Source: Achromobacter kerstersii
Lineage (GTDB): Bacteria; Pseudomonadota; Gammaproteobacteria; Burkholderiales; Burkholderiaceae_B
NCBI RefSeq assembly: GCF_902859595.1
Contig: NZ_CADIJQ010000013.1
Span: 62,001-126,000, forward strand
DNA: 64,000 bases
Direction of reading: 5' to 3'
The notes under the pieces were generated by a model that worked only from the letters and a program-made list of their open reading frames with translations, was not told the DNA's origin and did not search any database. The position numbers were made by a program, and so were the translations under genes. This document shows, one piece after another, positions 43,863-54,299 of the stretch. Within the stretch, counting starts at the first letter, position 1. Each line of letters opens with the position of its first letter.

Positions 43863-44255
43863 TTAACGCTTGCTGAACTGCTTGCGACGACGTGCCTTGC
43901 GGAAGCCGACCTTCTTACGTTCGACTTCACGGGCATCGCGGGTCACAAAGCCAGCTTGCGACAGTGCGGGCTTCAGGGTCGCGTCGTAGTCGATCAGGGC
44001 ACGCGTGATGCCGTGACGGACTGCGCCGGCCTGGCCGGTTTCACCGCCGCCGTGGACGTTGACTTTGATGTCAAACGATTCCAGGTGGCCGGTCAATTCC
44101 AGCGGCTGACGCACGATCATGCGACCAGTTTCGCGGGCGAAGAAATCGTCGACGGGCTTGCCGTTGACAACGATCTTACCCGTGCCCTTCTTGATGAAAA
44201 CGCGAGCCACCGAAGTTTTGCGACGGCCGGTTCCGTAATTCCAGTTACCGATCAT
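43863..44255 (-). CDS. rpsI: 30S ribosomal protein S9
   Basis: Small-subunit protein of 130 residues. Signature segments are [40 protein letters not shown] and the basic C-terminal tail [12 protein letters not shown] that reaches the P site. It is the second gene of the rplM-rpsI pair, 9 bp after rplM. Confidence 0.98.
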   Translation of the reverse strand: MIGNWNYGTGRRKTSVARVFIKKGTGKIVVNGKPVDDFFARETGRMIVRQPLELTGHLESFDIKVNVHGGGETGQAGAVRHGITRALIDYDATLKPALSQAGFVTRDAREVERKKVGFRKARRRKQFSKR

Positions 44256-44264
44256 GGCGTTTCC

Positions 44265-44693
44265 TTAGATATCCAGCGTCTTGGGCTGCTGGGCGGTGTG
44301 CGGGTGCTCGGCACCAGCATAGACCTTCAGCTTCTTGATCATGGCGTAGCCCAGAGGACCCTTGGGCAGCATGCCCTTGACGGCCTTCTGAATGGCGCGA
44401 CCGGGAAAACGCTCTTGCATTTTCTCGAAGTTCGTTTCGCGGATACCGCCCGGGTACGTGGTGTGGCGGAAGTACTTCTTGTCCTTCGCCTTGGTACCGG
44501 TAACGACGATATCGGAAGCGTTGATGATGACGATGTAATCGCCAGTATCAACGTGCGGCGTGAATTCAGGTTTGTGCTTGCCACGCAGACGACGTGCGAC
44601 TTCGCTGGCCACACGACCGAGGACTTTGCCCTTGGCGTCGATCACAAACCAGTCACGTTGGACTTCATGCGGCTTGGCCACAAAGGTCTTCAT
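44265..44693 (-). CDS. rplM: 50S ribosomal protein L13
   Basis: Large-subunit assembly protein of 142 residues from the ATG at 44693 ([20 protein letters not shown]). Further landmarks are [40 protein letters not shown] and [19 protein letters not shown]. The longer upstream frame is a non-coding leader. AGGA precedes the start. Confidence 0.98.
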   Translation of the reverse strand: MKTFVAKPHEVQRDWFVIDAKGKVLGRVASEVARRLRGKHKPEFTPHVDTGDYIVIINASDIVVTGTKAKDKKYFRHTTYPGGIRETNFEKMQERFPGRAIQKAVKGMLPKGPLGYAMIKKLKVYAGAEHPHTAQQPKTLDI

Positions 44694-44877
44694 GATGGTT
44701 CCTAAGAATAAAAAGTTCTTGCTGGCCAGAACATCTAACCAGTGTTCTTTCCCCAACTGGGCAAAAACCTGATGAACCGCAACCCAAGGGTTCGGTTCGG
44801 GGGTTTTACCTTTATCGACGTCCCGCCTAAGCGTTATTACCCGCCCGTGCAATGGTCAAAATGAGGGAAAGCCTGAA

Positions 44878-44908
44878 ATTCTAACACGGTTGCTCAAAAA
44901 ATGGGCAA
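44878..44908 (-). promoter_or_regulatory. predicted rplM promoter with long 5' leader
   Basis: On the minus strand TTGCCC (44903-44908) and TAGAAT (44878-44883) are 19 bp apart. Transcription from here gives a leader of about 175 nt before rplM, which is long enough to hold an autoregulatory structure. The leader contains CGAACCGAACCC facing GGGTTGCGGTTC, a possible stem. Confidence 0.5.
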
Positions 44909-44999
44909 GCGGAAAGACGTCAGGCGGTGGCTGGCCGCAAGCCATGTTGCAGCCAGCGCACATGCAATTCGGGGACAAAACCCCGAGGCAAGGGCGCGA

Positions 45000-45710
45000 T
45001 CAGGCGCCCAGATAGGCTTCCAGCACGCGGGGGTGGCCCAGCAGTTCGCGGCCCGTGCCCGTCAGCGCCATGGCGCCGTTTTCCAGCACATAGCCGCTTT
45101 GCGCGATCTTCAGCGCCTGGCGCACGTTCTGCTCCACCAGGAAAAGCGTCAGGCCGTCGGCGTTGATGGCGCGCAGGGAACGGAAAATTTCCTGCACGAC
45201 GATCGGGGCCAGACCCATCGACGGCTCATCCAGCAGCAGCAGGCGCGGCTTGGCCATCAAGGCCCGGCCGATGGCCAGCATCTGCTGTTCGCCGCCCGAC
45301 AGGTTGCCGGCGATACCCGTGATCCGCTCTTTCAGGCGCGGGAACAGGTTGAACACGTATTCCAGATCGGAACCCACGTTCTTCAAGCCACGGCGATAAG
45401 CGCCGAGTTCCAGGTTTTCCAGCACCGTCATCGTGGTGAGGATGGCCCGGCCTTCCGGCACCTGCACGATGCCCCGCGCCACCAACTGGTGGGGCGCCAA
45501 GTTCGTGATGTCTTCGCCTTCGAACAGGATGCGGCCGCGCGCCTTGGGCAACAGGCCCGACAGCGCCAGCAGCGTGGTCGATTTGCCGGCGCCGTTGGCG
45601 CCAACGAGGGCGGTGATTTCTTTGGCGTTCAGGTCCAGGTCGATGCCGCGGACGGCTTCGATATGGCCGTAGTTGACCTCGAGTCCGCGGACTTCCAACA
45701 TCGCGCTCAT
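45000..45710 (-). CDS. livF: branched-chain amino-acid ABC transporter ATP-binding protein LivF
   Basis: Cytoplasmic ATPase of 236 residues from the ATG at 45710. Walker A is GANGAGKST, the signature is LSGGEQQMLAIGRALMAKP and Walker B is LLLLDEPSMGLAP. Typical LivF features include the short ATPase and HPRVLEAYLGA at the C-terminus. It is the last gene of livKHMGF; its start sits in one of two 19-bp direct repeats created by a small duplication at the livG end. Confidence 0.95.
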   Translation of the reverse strand: MSAMLEVRGLEVNYGHIEAVRGIDLDLNAKEITALVGANGAGKSTTLLALSGLLPKARGRILFEGEDITNLAPHQLVARGIVQVPEGRAILTTMTVLENLELGAYRRGLKNVGSDLEYVFNLFPRLKERITGIAGNLSGGEQQMLAIGRALMAKPRLLLLDEPSMGLAPIVVQEIFRSLRAINADGLTLFLVEQNVRQALKIAQSGYVLENGAMALTGTGRELLGHPRVLEAYLGA

Positions 45711-45765
45711 CGTGCAGCCTCCGCGCAATGCGCTACGGTATTCGTCTTGGGAGCGGCCCGGCGAC

Positions 45766-45783
<18 letters not shown>
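45706..45783 (-). repeat. 19-bp direct repeats at the livG-livF junction with a 20-codon bridging ORF
   Basis: The sequence ctcatcgtgcagcctccgc occurs at 45706-45724 and 45765-45783. On the minus strand each copy reads as a Shine-Dalgarno GGAGG followed by ATGA. The upstream copy holds the livG stop and an ATG at 45769. That ATG opens a 20-codon frame (MSRRAAPKTNTVAHCAEAAR) whose TGA at 45709-45707 overlaps the livF ATG. The last residues EAAR duplicate the livG C-terminus. Confidence 0.75.
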
Positions 45784-46546
<763 letters not shown>

Positions 46547-46554
<8 letters not shown>

Positions 46555-47428
46555 GGCGCTTGCCTCCCTGGCCGCCTTGGCCTTGACGCATCCAGCGCTT
46601 GAAGCGCGCCGGGTCCCAGATGCCTTGCGGCAGGAACAACACAATCACCACCAAAATCACTCCGTTGGCGACCAGGCGCAAATCCGCAAATCCGCGCAGC
46701 AGTTCGGGCAACACCGTAATGATGAAGCTGCCCAGCACGGGGCCCGCCAGGCCGCCGATACCGCCCAGGATGGCCATGGTCAGGATTTCAACGCCACGGT
46801 CGAAACCGTATTCATTGGGACCGATGAAGAAGGTCAGGTGCGCGTTCAACGCGCCCGCCAGACCCGCAATCATCGCGCCGGCGACGAAGGCCAGCATCTT
46901 GTTGGCGCGCACGTCGATGCCCATCAGGCCAGCCGCCGTTTCGTCGCCACGGATGGCGTCGAACGAGCGTCCGATCTTGGAGGCGCGAACGCGCCACAAC
47001 ACGAACAGCACGATGACGACCGCCAGCACCACATGCCACCACTGCGTCAGTTGCGGAATGCCGTTCAAGCCCAGTGCGCCGCCGGTGATCGATTCGGTGT
47101 TCAGGATGGTCACGCGCACCACTTCGCCGAAGCCCAGCGTGGCCATGGCCAGATAGACCCCGGACAATCGCAAAGTCGGCAAGCCGATCAGCGCCGCCAC
47201 CAGCGCGGGCGCAGCCATGCCCCCGGCAAGCGCGACCGTGAACGGGGCGTCGTAGTTCATGGTGAGCAGCGCGGCGGCGTACGCCCCGATGCCCATGAAG
47301 GCGGCGTTGGCCATGGCCAACATGCCGCAGGCCAGGGTCAGCCAGATGGAGAGGGCCAGCAAGGCGTTGGTGCCCAGCGTGAGCACCAGGTTGCCGTAGA
47401 TGGCCCAGAAGTTTTCGAATCCGCTCAT
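46547..47428 (-). CDS. livM: branched-chain amino-acid ABC transporter permease LivM
   Basis: Inner-membrane permease of 293 residues with about eight to nine TM segments. Family motifs include MANAAFMGIGAYAAALLTMN, GVYLAMATLGFGEVVRVTIL and DAIRGDETAAGLMGIDVRAN, the last being the ATPase-coupling loop. The conserved NEYGFDRGVEILTMAILGG follows. It starts 3 bp after the livH stop. Confidence 0.94.
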
Positions 47429-47431
47429 TCT

Positions 47432-48313
47432 TTAAGCCTTGCGTTGAACCACTTTGCCGAACAGACCTTGCGGGCGCACCAGCAGGATCAGGAACAGCAG
47501 GCCGAAAGCCACCGCGTCGCGCATGGTGGAGCCGATGTAAGCCACCGACAGCACCTCGGCGAAGCCCAGGAAGAGACCGCCCAGCATGGCGCCACGGATG
47601 TCGCCCATGCCCCCCAGGATGATGACCGCGATGCCCTTGTGCAGCATCGGCTGGCCCATCAGCGGGAACAGCGCATTCGAGTACAGCCCGATCAGCACGC
47701 CCGCCACACCACCCAGCGCAGCGGCGGCGAACGAGGTCGTGACGAACAGCTTCTCGACGTTGATGCCCAGCAGCCAGGCGGCCTTGGGCGATTCGGCGAT
47801 GGCGCGCAGCGCGCGGCCAAATTGGGTGCGGCGCATGACGTACATCAGCACGGCCATCAGCGCGAACGACAGGAAGATGATGCCCAGTTCGATCACGGTG
47901 AGGTGCAGGCCGGCGACTTCAATGACTTCCTCGGGCACGGTGCCGTGCGGAAAGCGCAGGTTGCTGGCGCCGAAAATGCTTTGGGCGCCGTTATTCAGGA
48001 TGATGCCCACGCCAATCGTGGCGATCATGGGAATCAAGTGGGGCGCGTTGCGCTTGCGCAGCGGCTTGAGCACCAGGTAGTCGATGATGACGCCGGTGAA
48101 GCCAGCCACAAAGAACGCGACCATCAGCGCCGCCCACAGGGGCAGGCCGAATTGCTGAACGACGAACAGTGCCGCGTAGGCGCCAACCATGAAGACGGCG
48201 CCGTGCGCCAGGTTGATCACCCCGAGCACGCCGAAGATCAGCGTGAAGCCCAGCGCGAACAGTGCATACACACAGCCCAGCGACAAGGCATTGACGAATT
48301 GTTGTTCGAACAT
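47432..48313 (-). CDS. livH: branched-chain amino-acid ABC transporter permease LivH
   Basis: Inner-membrane permease of 293 residues from the ATG at 48313 (MFEQQFVNALSLGCVYALFA). LivH motifs are GVLGVINLAHGAVFMVGAYA, the coupling loop ALRAIAESPKAAWLLGINV and GGMGDIRGAMLGGLFLGFAE. A TTG 15 bp upstream is in frame, but the ATG is better placed. It is separated from livK by an attenuator-like hairpin. Confidence 0.94.
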   Translation of the reverse strand: MFEQQFVNALSLGCVYALFALGFTLIFGVLGVINLAHGAVFMVGAYAALFVVQQFGLPLWAALMVAFFVAGFTGVIIDYLVLKPLRKRNAPHLIPMIATIGVGIILNNGAQSIFGASNLRFPHGTVPEEVIEVAGLHLTVIELGIIFLSFALMAVLMYVMRRTQFGRALRAIAESPKAAWLLGINVEKLFVTTSFAAAALGGVAGVLIGLYSNALFPLMGQPMLHKGIAVIILGGMGDIRGAMLGGLFLGFAEVLSVAYIGSTMRDAVAFGLLFLILLVRPQGLFGKVVQRKA

Positions 48314-48335
48314 GATGGGACTTTCCAAATCAAAA

Positions 48336-48373
48336 GCGCCTTGCGAACGGCGGCGGCGCCGTCCGCAAGGCGC
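48336..48373 (-). terminator. partial terminator/attenuator hairpin between livK and livH
   Basis: Outer stem GCGCCTTGCG / CGCAAGGCGC (10 bp) with an inner GC-rich stem (acggcg / cgccgt), followed on the minus strand by TTTTGATTT. It lies 28 bp after the livK stop, inside the operon. It would make the binding protein more abundant than the membrane parts. Confidence 0.7.
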
Positions 48374-48400
48374 ATCCCCCCGCGCGGGGATGTGTACTGC

Positions 48401-49555
48401 TTACTTCTCGATGACGTACTTGCCGTCCTTGGTCACGCTGACGATCGGCGCCTGGTCGGCGTCGTAGCCGGCGGGCTTGCCAGCGCGGTCGTTGGCTTGA
48501 CGGAACTTGAACGGGCCGGTGGCGCCAGTCCAGGTTACGGACGGCAGGGCATCGCGCAGGGCTGCGCGGTCCTTGGGCAGATCGCCGGAGATCTTGGTGT
48601 TCTTCAGCGCCTGGGCCACGATGTACATGGCGTCATACGACTGAGCGGCGAACTGGTCGGGCGAACCGTTGAACTTGGCCTTGTAGGCGTCGATGAACTT
48701 GACGTTCTCGGGGGCCTTGTTCTCGATCGACCACGGGCTGCCGATCCACAGATTGTTCGATGCGCCGCCAGGGGCCAGGTCGAAAATCTTGACCGAGTTC
48801 ATGCCGTTGCCGCCGATGACCGGCACGTTCAGGCCCAGTTGGCGGGCCTGCACCATGATCGGGGCGCCTTCGGCCAGCAGTGCGGACAGCACGATGGCGT
48901 CGGGGTTGGTGCCCTTGATCTTGGTCAGCTGAGCCTTGAAGTCCACGTCGCCCTTGGCGAACGTTTCGGTCGTGGTGACCGGGATCTTCTGGTCTTCCAG
49001 GGCCTTCTTGAAGTTGTCGTAGCCGCTCTTGGTGAAGACGTCGTCGTTACCGTAGAGCACCGCCACGTTCTTCAGGCCGGTCTTGGCCTTGACGGTGGAG
49101 ATGGTGGCCGGCAGCACGTCGGCTTCGGTGACCGAGTTGCGGAACACGTAGTTGCCGATGGACGTGATGCCGTCGGCGGTGTTGGACGTGCCAAAGGCGA
49201 CCGTCTTGGCGGCTTGGGCGATCGGGTCGGCGGCTTGGGCCGAGTTCGACAGCGTCGGGCCGAAGACCATCAGGACGTTGTCCTTGAAGATCAGTTTCTT
49301 GAAGACGTTGATGGCTTCTTCTTTCTTGCCTTGTTCGTCCTCGACCACCAGCACGAGCTTGTTGCCGTTGATACCGCCCGCAGCGTTGATTTCGTCAGCG
49401 GCAAGCTGGAAACCATTGCGGATTGACACGCCATATTGAGCGGCGCCGCCGGACAGGGCTTCTGCCACACCCAGCTTGATGTCAGCCGCGTGCGCAGCCG
49501 GGACGATACCGGCGGCGATCAGCGCGGCCAGCAGCTTCTTGGTCTTGGATTGCAT
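48401..49555 (-). CDS. livK: branched-chain amino-acid ABC transporter substrate-binding protein
   Basis: Periplasmic leucine-binding-protein type receptor of 384 residues from the ATG at 49555. The signal peptide is about 1-22 (LLAALIAAGIVPAAHA). Mature landmarks are ADIKLGVAEALSGGAAQYGV, AADEINAAGGINGNKLVLVV, VMVFGPTLSNSAQA-like LMVFGPTLSNSAQAADPIAQ and SYDAMYIVAQALKNTKISGD. It is the first gene of the liv operon. The 260 bp upstream is AT-rich and probably carries the promoter. Confidence 0.94.
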   Translation of the reverse strand: MQSKTKKLLAALIAAGIVPAAHAADIKLGVAEALSGGAAQYGVSIRNGFQLAADEINAAGGINGNKLVLVVEDEQGKKEEAINVFKKLIFKDNVLMVFGPTLSNSAQAADPIAQAAKTVAFGTSNTADGITSIGNYVFRNSVTEADVLPATISTVKAKTGLKNVAVLYGNDDVFTKSGYDNFKKALEDQKIPVTTTETFAKGDVDFKAQLTKIKGTNPDAIVLSALLAEGAPIMVQARQLGLNVPVIGGNGMNSVKIFDLAPGGASNNLWIGSPWSIENKAPENVKFIDAYKAKFNGSPDQFAAQSYDAMYIVAQALKNTKISGDLPKDRAALRDALPSVTWTGATGPFKFRQANDRAGKPAGYDADQAPIVSVTKDGKYVIEK

Positions 49556-49816
49556 GGTTGATACCACCCTAAAGTCTGTCTCGGAATATTGGTAATCCGG
49601 GCTGGTGTAATCCCGCCGGATTGACGTCTTATGCCGCCTAAAGGCGCCATGTTTGCGCGTCAAGACCCGGGATATTACTCCTTTGTATCAGGCCGAAACT
49701 CGAATGTGGTTCGAGAAAAGCCCAAAAACCGCCCATTTTTTTGTAAAAAACGCGGTATTACTAGCAAAAACCCTACTCTCCGCCGAATGCCATTCGGCCT
49801 GCGGCGGACCTCCTTG

Positions 49817-50914
49817 CTACCTGCCCGACAACGCCACGCCCAGGTACTGGCCGTAAGCGCTTTCGGTCAAGCGGAACCACGGCATCTCGCTATCGCGAAA
49901 GCCCATGCAACTGTCGTGTATCGCCTTGAACTTTGGGTCTTTGGCGGCCAAATCCTTGTAGACCTGCTGTGTGGTTTCGAACGCCACGTCCATGATGGCG
50001 CGCGGAAATGTGCGAATTTGCGCGCCACTTGCGGTCAGTTGCGCCAACGCGGCCGGGTTGCGCGCGTCGTAGCGCGCGGTCAGCGACACGTGCGCCGCCA
50101 GCGACGCCGCCTGCACCACCGCCTGATAATGCTTGGGCAGCTTGTTCCAGGCTTCGTCATTGATATAGAGCGACAACTGTTCGCCCGCCGCCCACCAGCC
50201 GGGTGCGTAGTAATACTTAGCTACTTTATTCAGGCCGCGCTTCTCGTCGTCGTAGGCCCCTGCCCCGGCCACGGCTTGCAGACCGTCTTTCTCGAACGCT
50301 TCCGACAAAGGCTTGGCGGGGTCAGCCGGCTGGGGTGACACGCCCATGCGCGCCAGCACTTCGGCGGGCAAGCCGTCCACCCGCATCTTCAGGTCTTTCA
50401 AGTCGCCCAGCCGCTTGATTTCTTTGGCGTACCAGCCGCCCATCTGCGCGCCGGTATTGCCCAGCGGAAAGTTGATGATTTTCTCGGGCTTGAAGAGTTC
50501 GCGGGTCAGGCGCAGGCCATCGCCTTCGCTCATCCAGGCATTCATCTGGCGCGCGTTCAGGCCGAAGGGCACCACCGCATCAAAGCAAAAGGCGGGATTC
50601 TTGGCGAAGAAGAGCCGCGATGAACCGTGGCCGCATTCCACCTTGTTGGTGGAGACGGCTTCAAGCAGGTCGGCTGCGGCGGCGATTTCGCCTTCGGGGA
50701 AGTGGCGGATGTTGAACTTGCCGCCCGTGGCTTCAGAGACGAACTTGCAGAAGTGCTCGCCCGCGCCGATGCGCAGGTCGAGCGTGCTGGGGAATGCAGA
50801 GGCCAGGCGCCAGCTCAACGACGGCATATCCTGCGCGAACGCGGGCGCGCTGACGGCCGCCCCCGTTGCGACGGCGCCGAATCCGGCGTGCTTCAAGAAT
50901 GAACGTCGTTGCAT
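49817..50914 (-). CDS. TRAP transporter substrate-binding protein (DctP family), Tat-exported
   Basis: Periplasmic solute receptor of 365 residues from the ATG at 50914. The N-terminus MQRRSFLKHAGFGAVATGAA is a twin-arginine signal, ending near APAFA. The mature part starts SLSWRLASAFPSTLDLRIGA. The carboxylate-contacting region NFPLGNTGAQMGGWYAKEIK and LKDLKMRVDGLPAEVLARMG match DctP proteins. GGAG precedes the start. No DctQ or DctM membrane genes are adjacent, so it is an orphan receptor. Tat export suggests a pre-folded or cofactor-bound form. Confidence 0.92.
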   Translation of the reverse strand: MQRRSFLKHAGFGAVATGAAVSAPAFAQDMPSLSWRLASAFPSTLDLRIGAGEHFCKFVSEATGGKFNIRHFPEGEIAAAADLLEAVSTNKVECGHGSSRLFFAKNPAFCFDAVVPFGLNARQMNAWMSEGDGLRLTRELFKPEKIINFPLGNTGAQMGGWYAKEIKRLGDLKDLKMRVDGLPAEVLARMGVSPQPADPAKPLSEAFEKDGLQAVAGAGAYDDEKRGLNKVAKYYYAPGWWAAGEQLSLYINDEAWNKLPKHYQAVVQAASLAAHVSLTARYDARNPAALAQLTASGAQIRTFPRAIMDVAFETTQQVYKDLAAKDPKFKAIHDSCMGFRDSEMPWFRLTESAYGQYLGVALSGR

Positions 50915-51062
50915 CTCTTGGCTCCTCACCAGCAACCTCAAGGGCGTCGAGCACCTCAAGGACTTCGAGCAATACCCGCCGGATATTACACGTTGAAGGG
51001 GGTCGGAATCGCTAGAGGAATTCCCCAGCGAGTCAGGAATTGCAAAGCGGAAGACGAAGGGG

Positions 51063-51210
51063 GAATGCAGCGTCGGCCAGCGAAGCCTGAATACGTGGCC
51101 GGAATGCTTCGCCGGCCAGCGAAGCCTGAATACGTGGCCGGATGCGGCGTCGGACGGCGAAGGCTGAATGCATAGCCGGATGCGGCCTCGGCCAACGGGA
51201 TGAGCAAGCG
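51063..51210. repeat. 39-bp minisatellite between the TRAP receptor gene and pmbA
   Basis: Two nearly identical 39-bp units (51063-51101 and 51102-51140, both with gccagcgaagcctgaatacg), a diverged 38-bp unit (51141-51178) and a partial fourth (from 51179). Because 39 is a multiple of three, frames stay open across it on both strands, producing spurious ORFs. The interval 50915-51250 holds no other feature I can support. Confidence 0.85.
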
Positions 51211-51250
51211 CGGCGGCGGCCGATGGCCAGCGCCGCGCTTGTTGCGGGCA

Positions 51251-52615
51251 TCAGGTCCCGGCGATGGCCATTTGCTCGATCAGGATCGAGCCGGTGGTCT
51301 TCGTGCCGCGCGAGATGGTGTCGGCGCCAATACCCACGATCTGCTGGAACATGTCAGCCAGATTGCCGGCGATGGTCACTTCCTGCACAGCGTGCTGGAT
51401 CTTGCCGTTTTCCACCCAGTAGCCGAATGCGCCACGCGAGTAATCGCCGGTGACGTAATTGACACCCTGGCCGATCAGTTCGGTGACGAGAAAGCCCGTG
51501 CCCATCTTCTTCAGCATGGCTTCGAAGTCGTCGCCGCGCTGGGTCAGCGTGGAGCTGAACACCAGGTTGTGCGAACCGCCCGCGTTGCCGGTGGTGGTCA
51601 TGCCGAGCTTGCGCGCGGTGTAGGACGACAGGAAGTAGCCTTCCAGCACTCCGGCCGACACGACGCTGCGGCGGCGCGTGCGCACGCCTTCATCGTCGAA
51701 CGGCGAGCTGCCCATGCCGCCCGCGATGTGCGGGTCTTCGGTCAGGTTGATGTGCTTGGGGAAGATCGGCTTGCCCAGAGAATCGATCAGGAAGCTGGCC
51801 TTGCGATACAACGCGCCGCCATTGACGGCTTGCGTCAGCGCGCCGACCAGGCCCAGCGCCAGCGGCGCTTCGAACAGCACCGGGAACTTGCCGGTACGGA
51901 TGCGGCGGGCCGACAGGCGCGACAGCGTGCGCTCGGCGGCATAGCGGCCGATGGCTTCGGGCGAGGCCAGTTTGGCCGGGTCGCGTTCGGAGGTGTACCA
52001 GTAGTCGCGCTGCATGCCGTTGCCGCGGCCGGCGATGGGGGCCACGGACAGGCTGTGGCGCGAATACGGGTAGCCGCCCAGAAAGCCACGGGTGTTGCCC
52101 ATGACGAACTGGCCTTCATAGGTGCCTACGGTGGCGCCGTCGGTGTTGGTGATGCGCGGGTCCACGTCGCGGGCGGCGCGCTCGGCGCGCAGCGCGAGTT
52201 CGGCGGCTTCCTCGGTGGACACCGTCCAGGCGTGGTGCAGGTCCAGGTCGGGGAATTCGGTGGCCAGCTGATCGGCGTCGGGCAGGCCGGCGGCCGGGTC
52301 AGCGGCGGTGTGGCGGGCGATGTGCCAGGCGGCTTCGACCGTCTGGCGCAGGGCGGCTTCGGAAAAGTCGGAAGTCGAGGCGGAGCCGCGGCTCTGGCCG
52401 GCGTAGACCGTCAGGTCCAGCGAGCGATCGCGCGTTTGCTCAACGGTTTCGATGTCGTTCTTACGCACGGAGACCGACAGCCCCAGGCTTTCCGAAACTT
52501 CCGCCGCCGCGTCCGAGGCGCCAATTTGGCGCGCGTAGGCGAGGGTTTGTTCGACGAGTTCGGAAAAACGCGCGTGATTCGCCGCCAGCGGCAGGGAGGA
52601 GGAGGATTTAACCAT
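51251..52615 (-). CDS. pmbA: metalloprotease PmbA (TldD/PmbA family)
   Basis: Partner of TldD in a heterodimeric protease that processes modified peptides such as microcin B17 and degrades CcdA in E. coli. It has 454 residues from the ATG at 52615. Landmarks are [59 protein letters not shown] and [20 protein letters not shown]. PmbA lacks its own zinc-binding HExxxH, as here, which resides in TldD; tldD is not in this window. It is divergent from yjgA by 58 bp. Confidence 0.94.
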   Translation of the reverse strand: MVKSSSSLPLAANHARFSELVEQTLAYARQIGASDAAAEVSESLGLSVSVRKNDIETVEQTRDRSLDLTVYAGQSRGSASTSDFSEAALRQTVEAAWHIARHTAADPAAGLPDADQLATEFPDLDLHHAWTVSTEEAAELALRAERAARDVDPRITNTDGATVGTYEGQFVMGNTRGFLGGYPYSRHSLSVAPIAGRGNGMQRDYWYTSERDPAKLASPEAIGRYAAERTLSRLSARRIRTGKFPVLFEAPLALGLVGALTQAVNGGALYRKASFLIDSLGKPIFPKHINLTEDPHIAGGMGSSPFDDEGVRTRRRSVVSAGVLEGYFLSSYTARKLGMTTTGNAGGSHNLVFSSTLTQRGDDFEAMLKKMGTGFLVTELIGQGVNYVTGDYSRGAFGYWVENGKIQHAVQEVTIAGNLADMFQQIVGIGADTISRGTKTTGSILIEQMAIAGT

Positions 52616-52673
52616 TGCTGTCCAATTTGCAGAGACGGTTATCATAGCCAAGTCTGTCATTGCGCAGTTTTCC

Positions 52674-53225
52674 ATGAATTCCCATACTGAAGAAGAATCC
52701 GTCGACGACGGTTACGACGAGAACGGCTACGACCGTCCCAGCAAGTCCCAGATCAAGCGTGACATGCACGCGTTGCTGGACCTGGGCAAGCAGCTGATCG
52801 AACTGTCCCCCGAACGCCTCAAGCAATTGCCGCTGGCGGAACGCCTCTATGAGGCAATCCGCATGGCGCAGCGCACGACCGGCCGCGAAGGCCGCCGCCG
52901 TCAGGTGCACTTCGTGGGCAAGCTGATGCGCGATGCCCCCGCCGACGAGATCCGCGCCCAGCTCGACGTCTGGGAAAACGGCTCGCGCGAAGAAACCGCC
53001 GCCATGCACCGGCTGGAAACGCTGCGCGACCGCCTGCTGGACGACGACGACCTGCTGACCAAGCTGCTGGCGAATAATCCGCAAGCCGATGCGCAGCAAT
53101 TGCGCACGCTGATTCGCGCCGCGCGTAAGGAAAAGCTGGGCAACGCCTCGCTGCTGCAAGGCCAGGAGCCGCAAAAGAAGCACTATCGCGCGCTGTTCCA
53201 GGCCTTGAAGACCCTGACGCTCTGA
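52674..53225 (+). CDS. yjgA: ribosome biogenesis factor YjgA (DarP/DUF615)
   Basis: A helical, highly charged RNA-associated protein of 183 residues, involved in late 50S assembly. Landmarks are [55 protein letters not shown] and [16 protein letters not shown]. The divergent arrangement with pmbA is conserved in many proteobacteria. AGTTTTCC precedes the ATG, so the ribosome-binding site is weak. Confidence 0.93.
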   Translation: MNSHTEEESVDDGYDENGYDRPSKSQIKRDMHALLDLGKQLIELSPERLKQLPLAERLYEAIRMAQRTTGREGRRRQVHFVGKLMRDAPADEIRAQLDVWENGSREETAAMHRLETLRDRLLDDDDLLTKLLANNPQADAQQLRTLIRAARKEKLGNASLLQGQEPQKKHYRALFQALKTLTL

Positions 53226-53256
53226 CCCCCCTACCCTGAATTTCCGCCGGCCGTCC

Positions 53257-53934
53257 ATGAACGCACCTACCGACCTGCTCGATTGCATCGAGATCGAAAC
53301 CGCCCCCAACCCCACGCACGCCGTCATCTGGCTGCATGGCTTGGGCGCCGATGGCAACGACTTCGCGCCCATCGTGCCGGAGCTGGACCTGCCTGCTGGC
53401 CTGGGCGTGCGCTTCGTGTTCCCGAACGCGCCCGTGCAGCGCGTGACGATCAACAACGGCATGTCGATGCGTTCCTGGTACGACATCCTGGTGATGGACC
53501 TGGTACGCGTGGAAGACGCCAAGGGCATCCGCGCATCCGAAGCCGCCATCCACAAGCTGATCGCGCGTGAAAACGCGCGTGGCATCCCCACATCGAACAT
53601 CGTGCTGGCGGGCTTCTCGCAAGGCAGCGCGATGACCTTGCACACGGGCCTGCGCTTGCCGGAAAAGCTGGCGGGGATGATGGCGCTGTCGGGCTACCTG
53701 CCGCTGGTGGATACCGCCGAAGCCGAGCGCAATAGCGCCAACAACGCCACCCCGATCTTCATGGCCCACGGCCAGTACGATCCGGTGGTGTCGCTGGCGC
53801 GGGCCGAGGCATCGCTGACGGAATTGAAGCGCCTGGGTTACGACGTGCGCTGGCACACGTACCCGATGCCGCATTCGGTGTGCGCCGAAGAAGTCCGCGA
53901 CATCTCGGCGTTTTTGAATGGCGTGTTGAAGTGA
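53257..53934 (+). CDS. alpha/beta hydrolase, carboxylesterase/acyl-protein thioesterase type
   Basis: A soluble esterase of 225 residues. The nucleophile Ser is in VLAGFSQGSAMTLHTGLRLP, the Asp in FMAHGQYDPVVSLARAEASL and the His in YPMPHSVCAEEV. The start NPTHAVIWLHGLGADGNDFA is typical of the phospholipase/carboxylesterase family (EstB-type). It lies 31 bp behind yjgA and may share its transcript. Natural substrate unknown. Confidence 0.93.
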   Translation: MNAPTDLLDCIEIETAPNPTHAVIWLHGLGADGNDFAPIVPELDLPAGLGVRFVFPNAPVQRVTINNGMSMRSWYDILVMDLVRVEDAKGIRASEAAIHKLIARENARGIPTSNIVLAGFSQGSAMTLHTGLRLPEKLAGMMALSGYLPLVDTAEAERNSANNATPIFMAHGQYDPVVSLARAEASLTELKRLGYDVRWHTYPMPHSVCAEEVRDISAFLNGVLK

Positions 53935-54299
53935 TATTGGTTTGATGATGGGTGGCGCGCGGTGACTTTCCACGCGCCCGCCCCATCCTTTCAACCCCGC
54001 TCAACCCACTCTTTCCGCTCGGCCGCCCGCAACCTTCCCCCCGCGGCCAAAACCCATTTCTGTATACCAAGTGGTATTCAAGCCCTGAATTTTCCGGGCT
54101 TCGCTGGCGCTCGTCCATAGAGAAAAACGCCAATCGCAAAATGCTTGCCGCCCATTTGTGTTGAATATAGTATTCGATCCATGCCTTATCGGCCCGGGCA
54201 GCACACGTTCGGGCTTCCCTGTTGTTGTTGTCGATTCCATCCCTTTGGCCTTGCTGCGCCGGGTTTCGGCGTGCCATACAAGACGCAGGAGAAAGTCCC
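53935..54299 (+). promoter_or_regulatory. regulatory interval upstream of the NMT1-type ABC operon
   Basis: About 365 bp without a gene. It contains the palindrome ATACCA-AG-TGGTAT (54064-54077) and the inverted repeat GAATA-TAG-TATTC (54163-54175). The latter overlaps TATAGT (54166-54171), which is 16 bp from CTTGCC and makes a plausible promoter. The palindrome resembles GntR-family operators, but no regulator gene is adjacent. Transcription would start roughly 120 bp before the first gene. Confidence 0.5.

Noticed and set aside
50986-51251. Overlapping short ORFs with repeated segments such as YSGFAGRR and RIQASLAG
   Set aside because: They arise because the 39-bp repeat unit is a multiple of three. 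There is no ribosome-binding site and no non-repetitive coding part.
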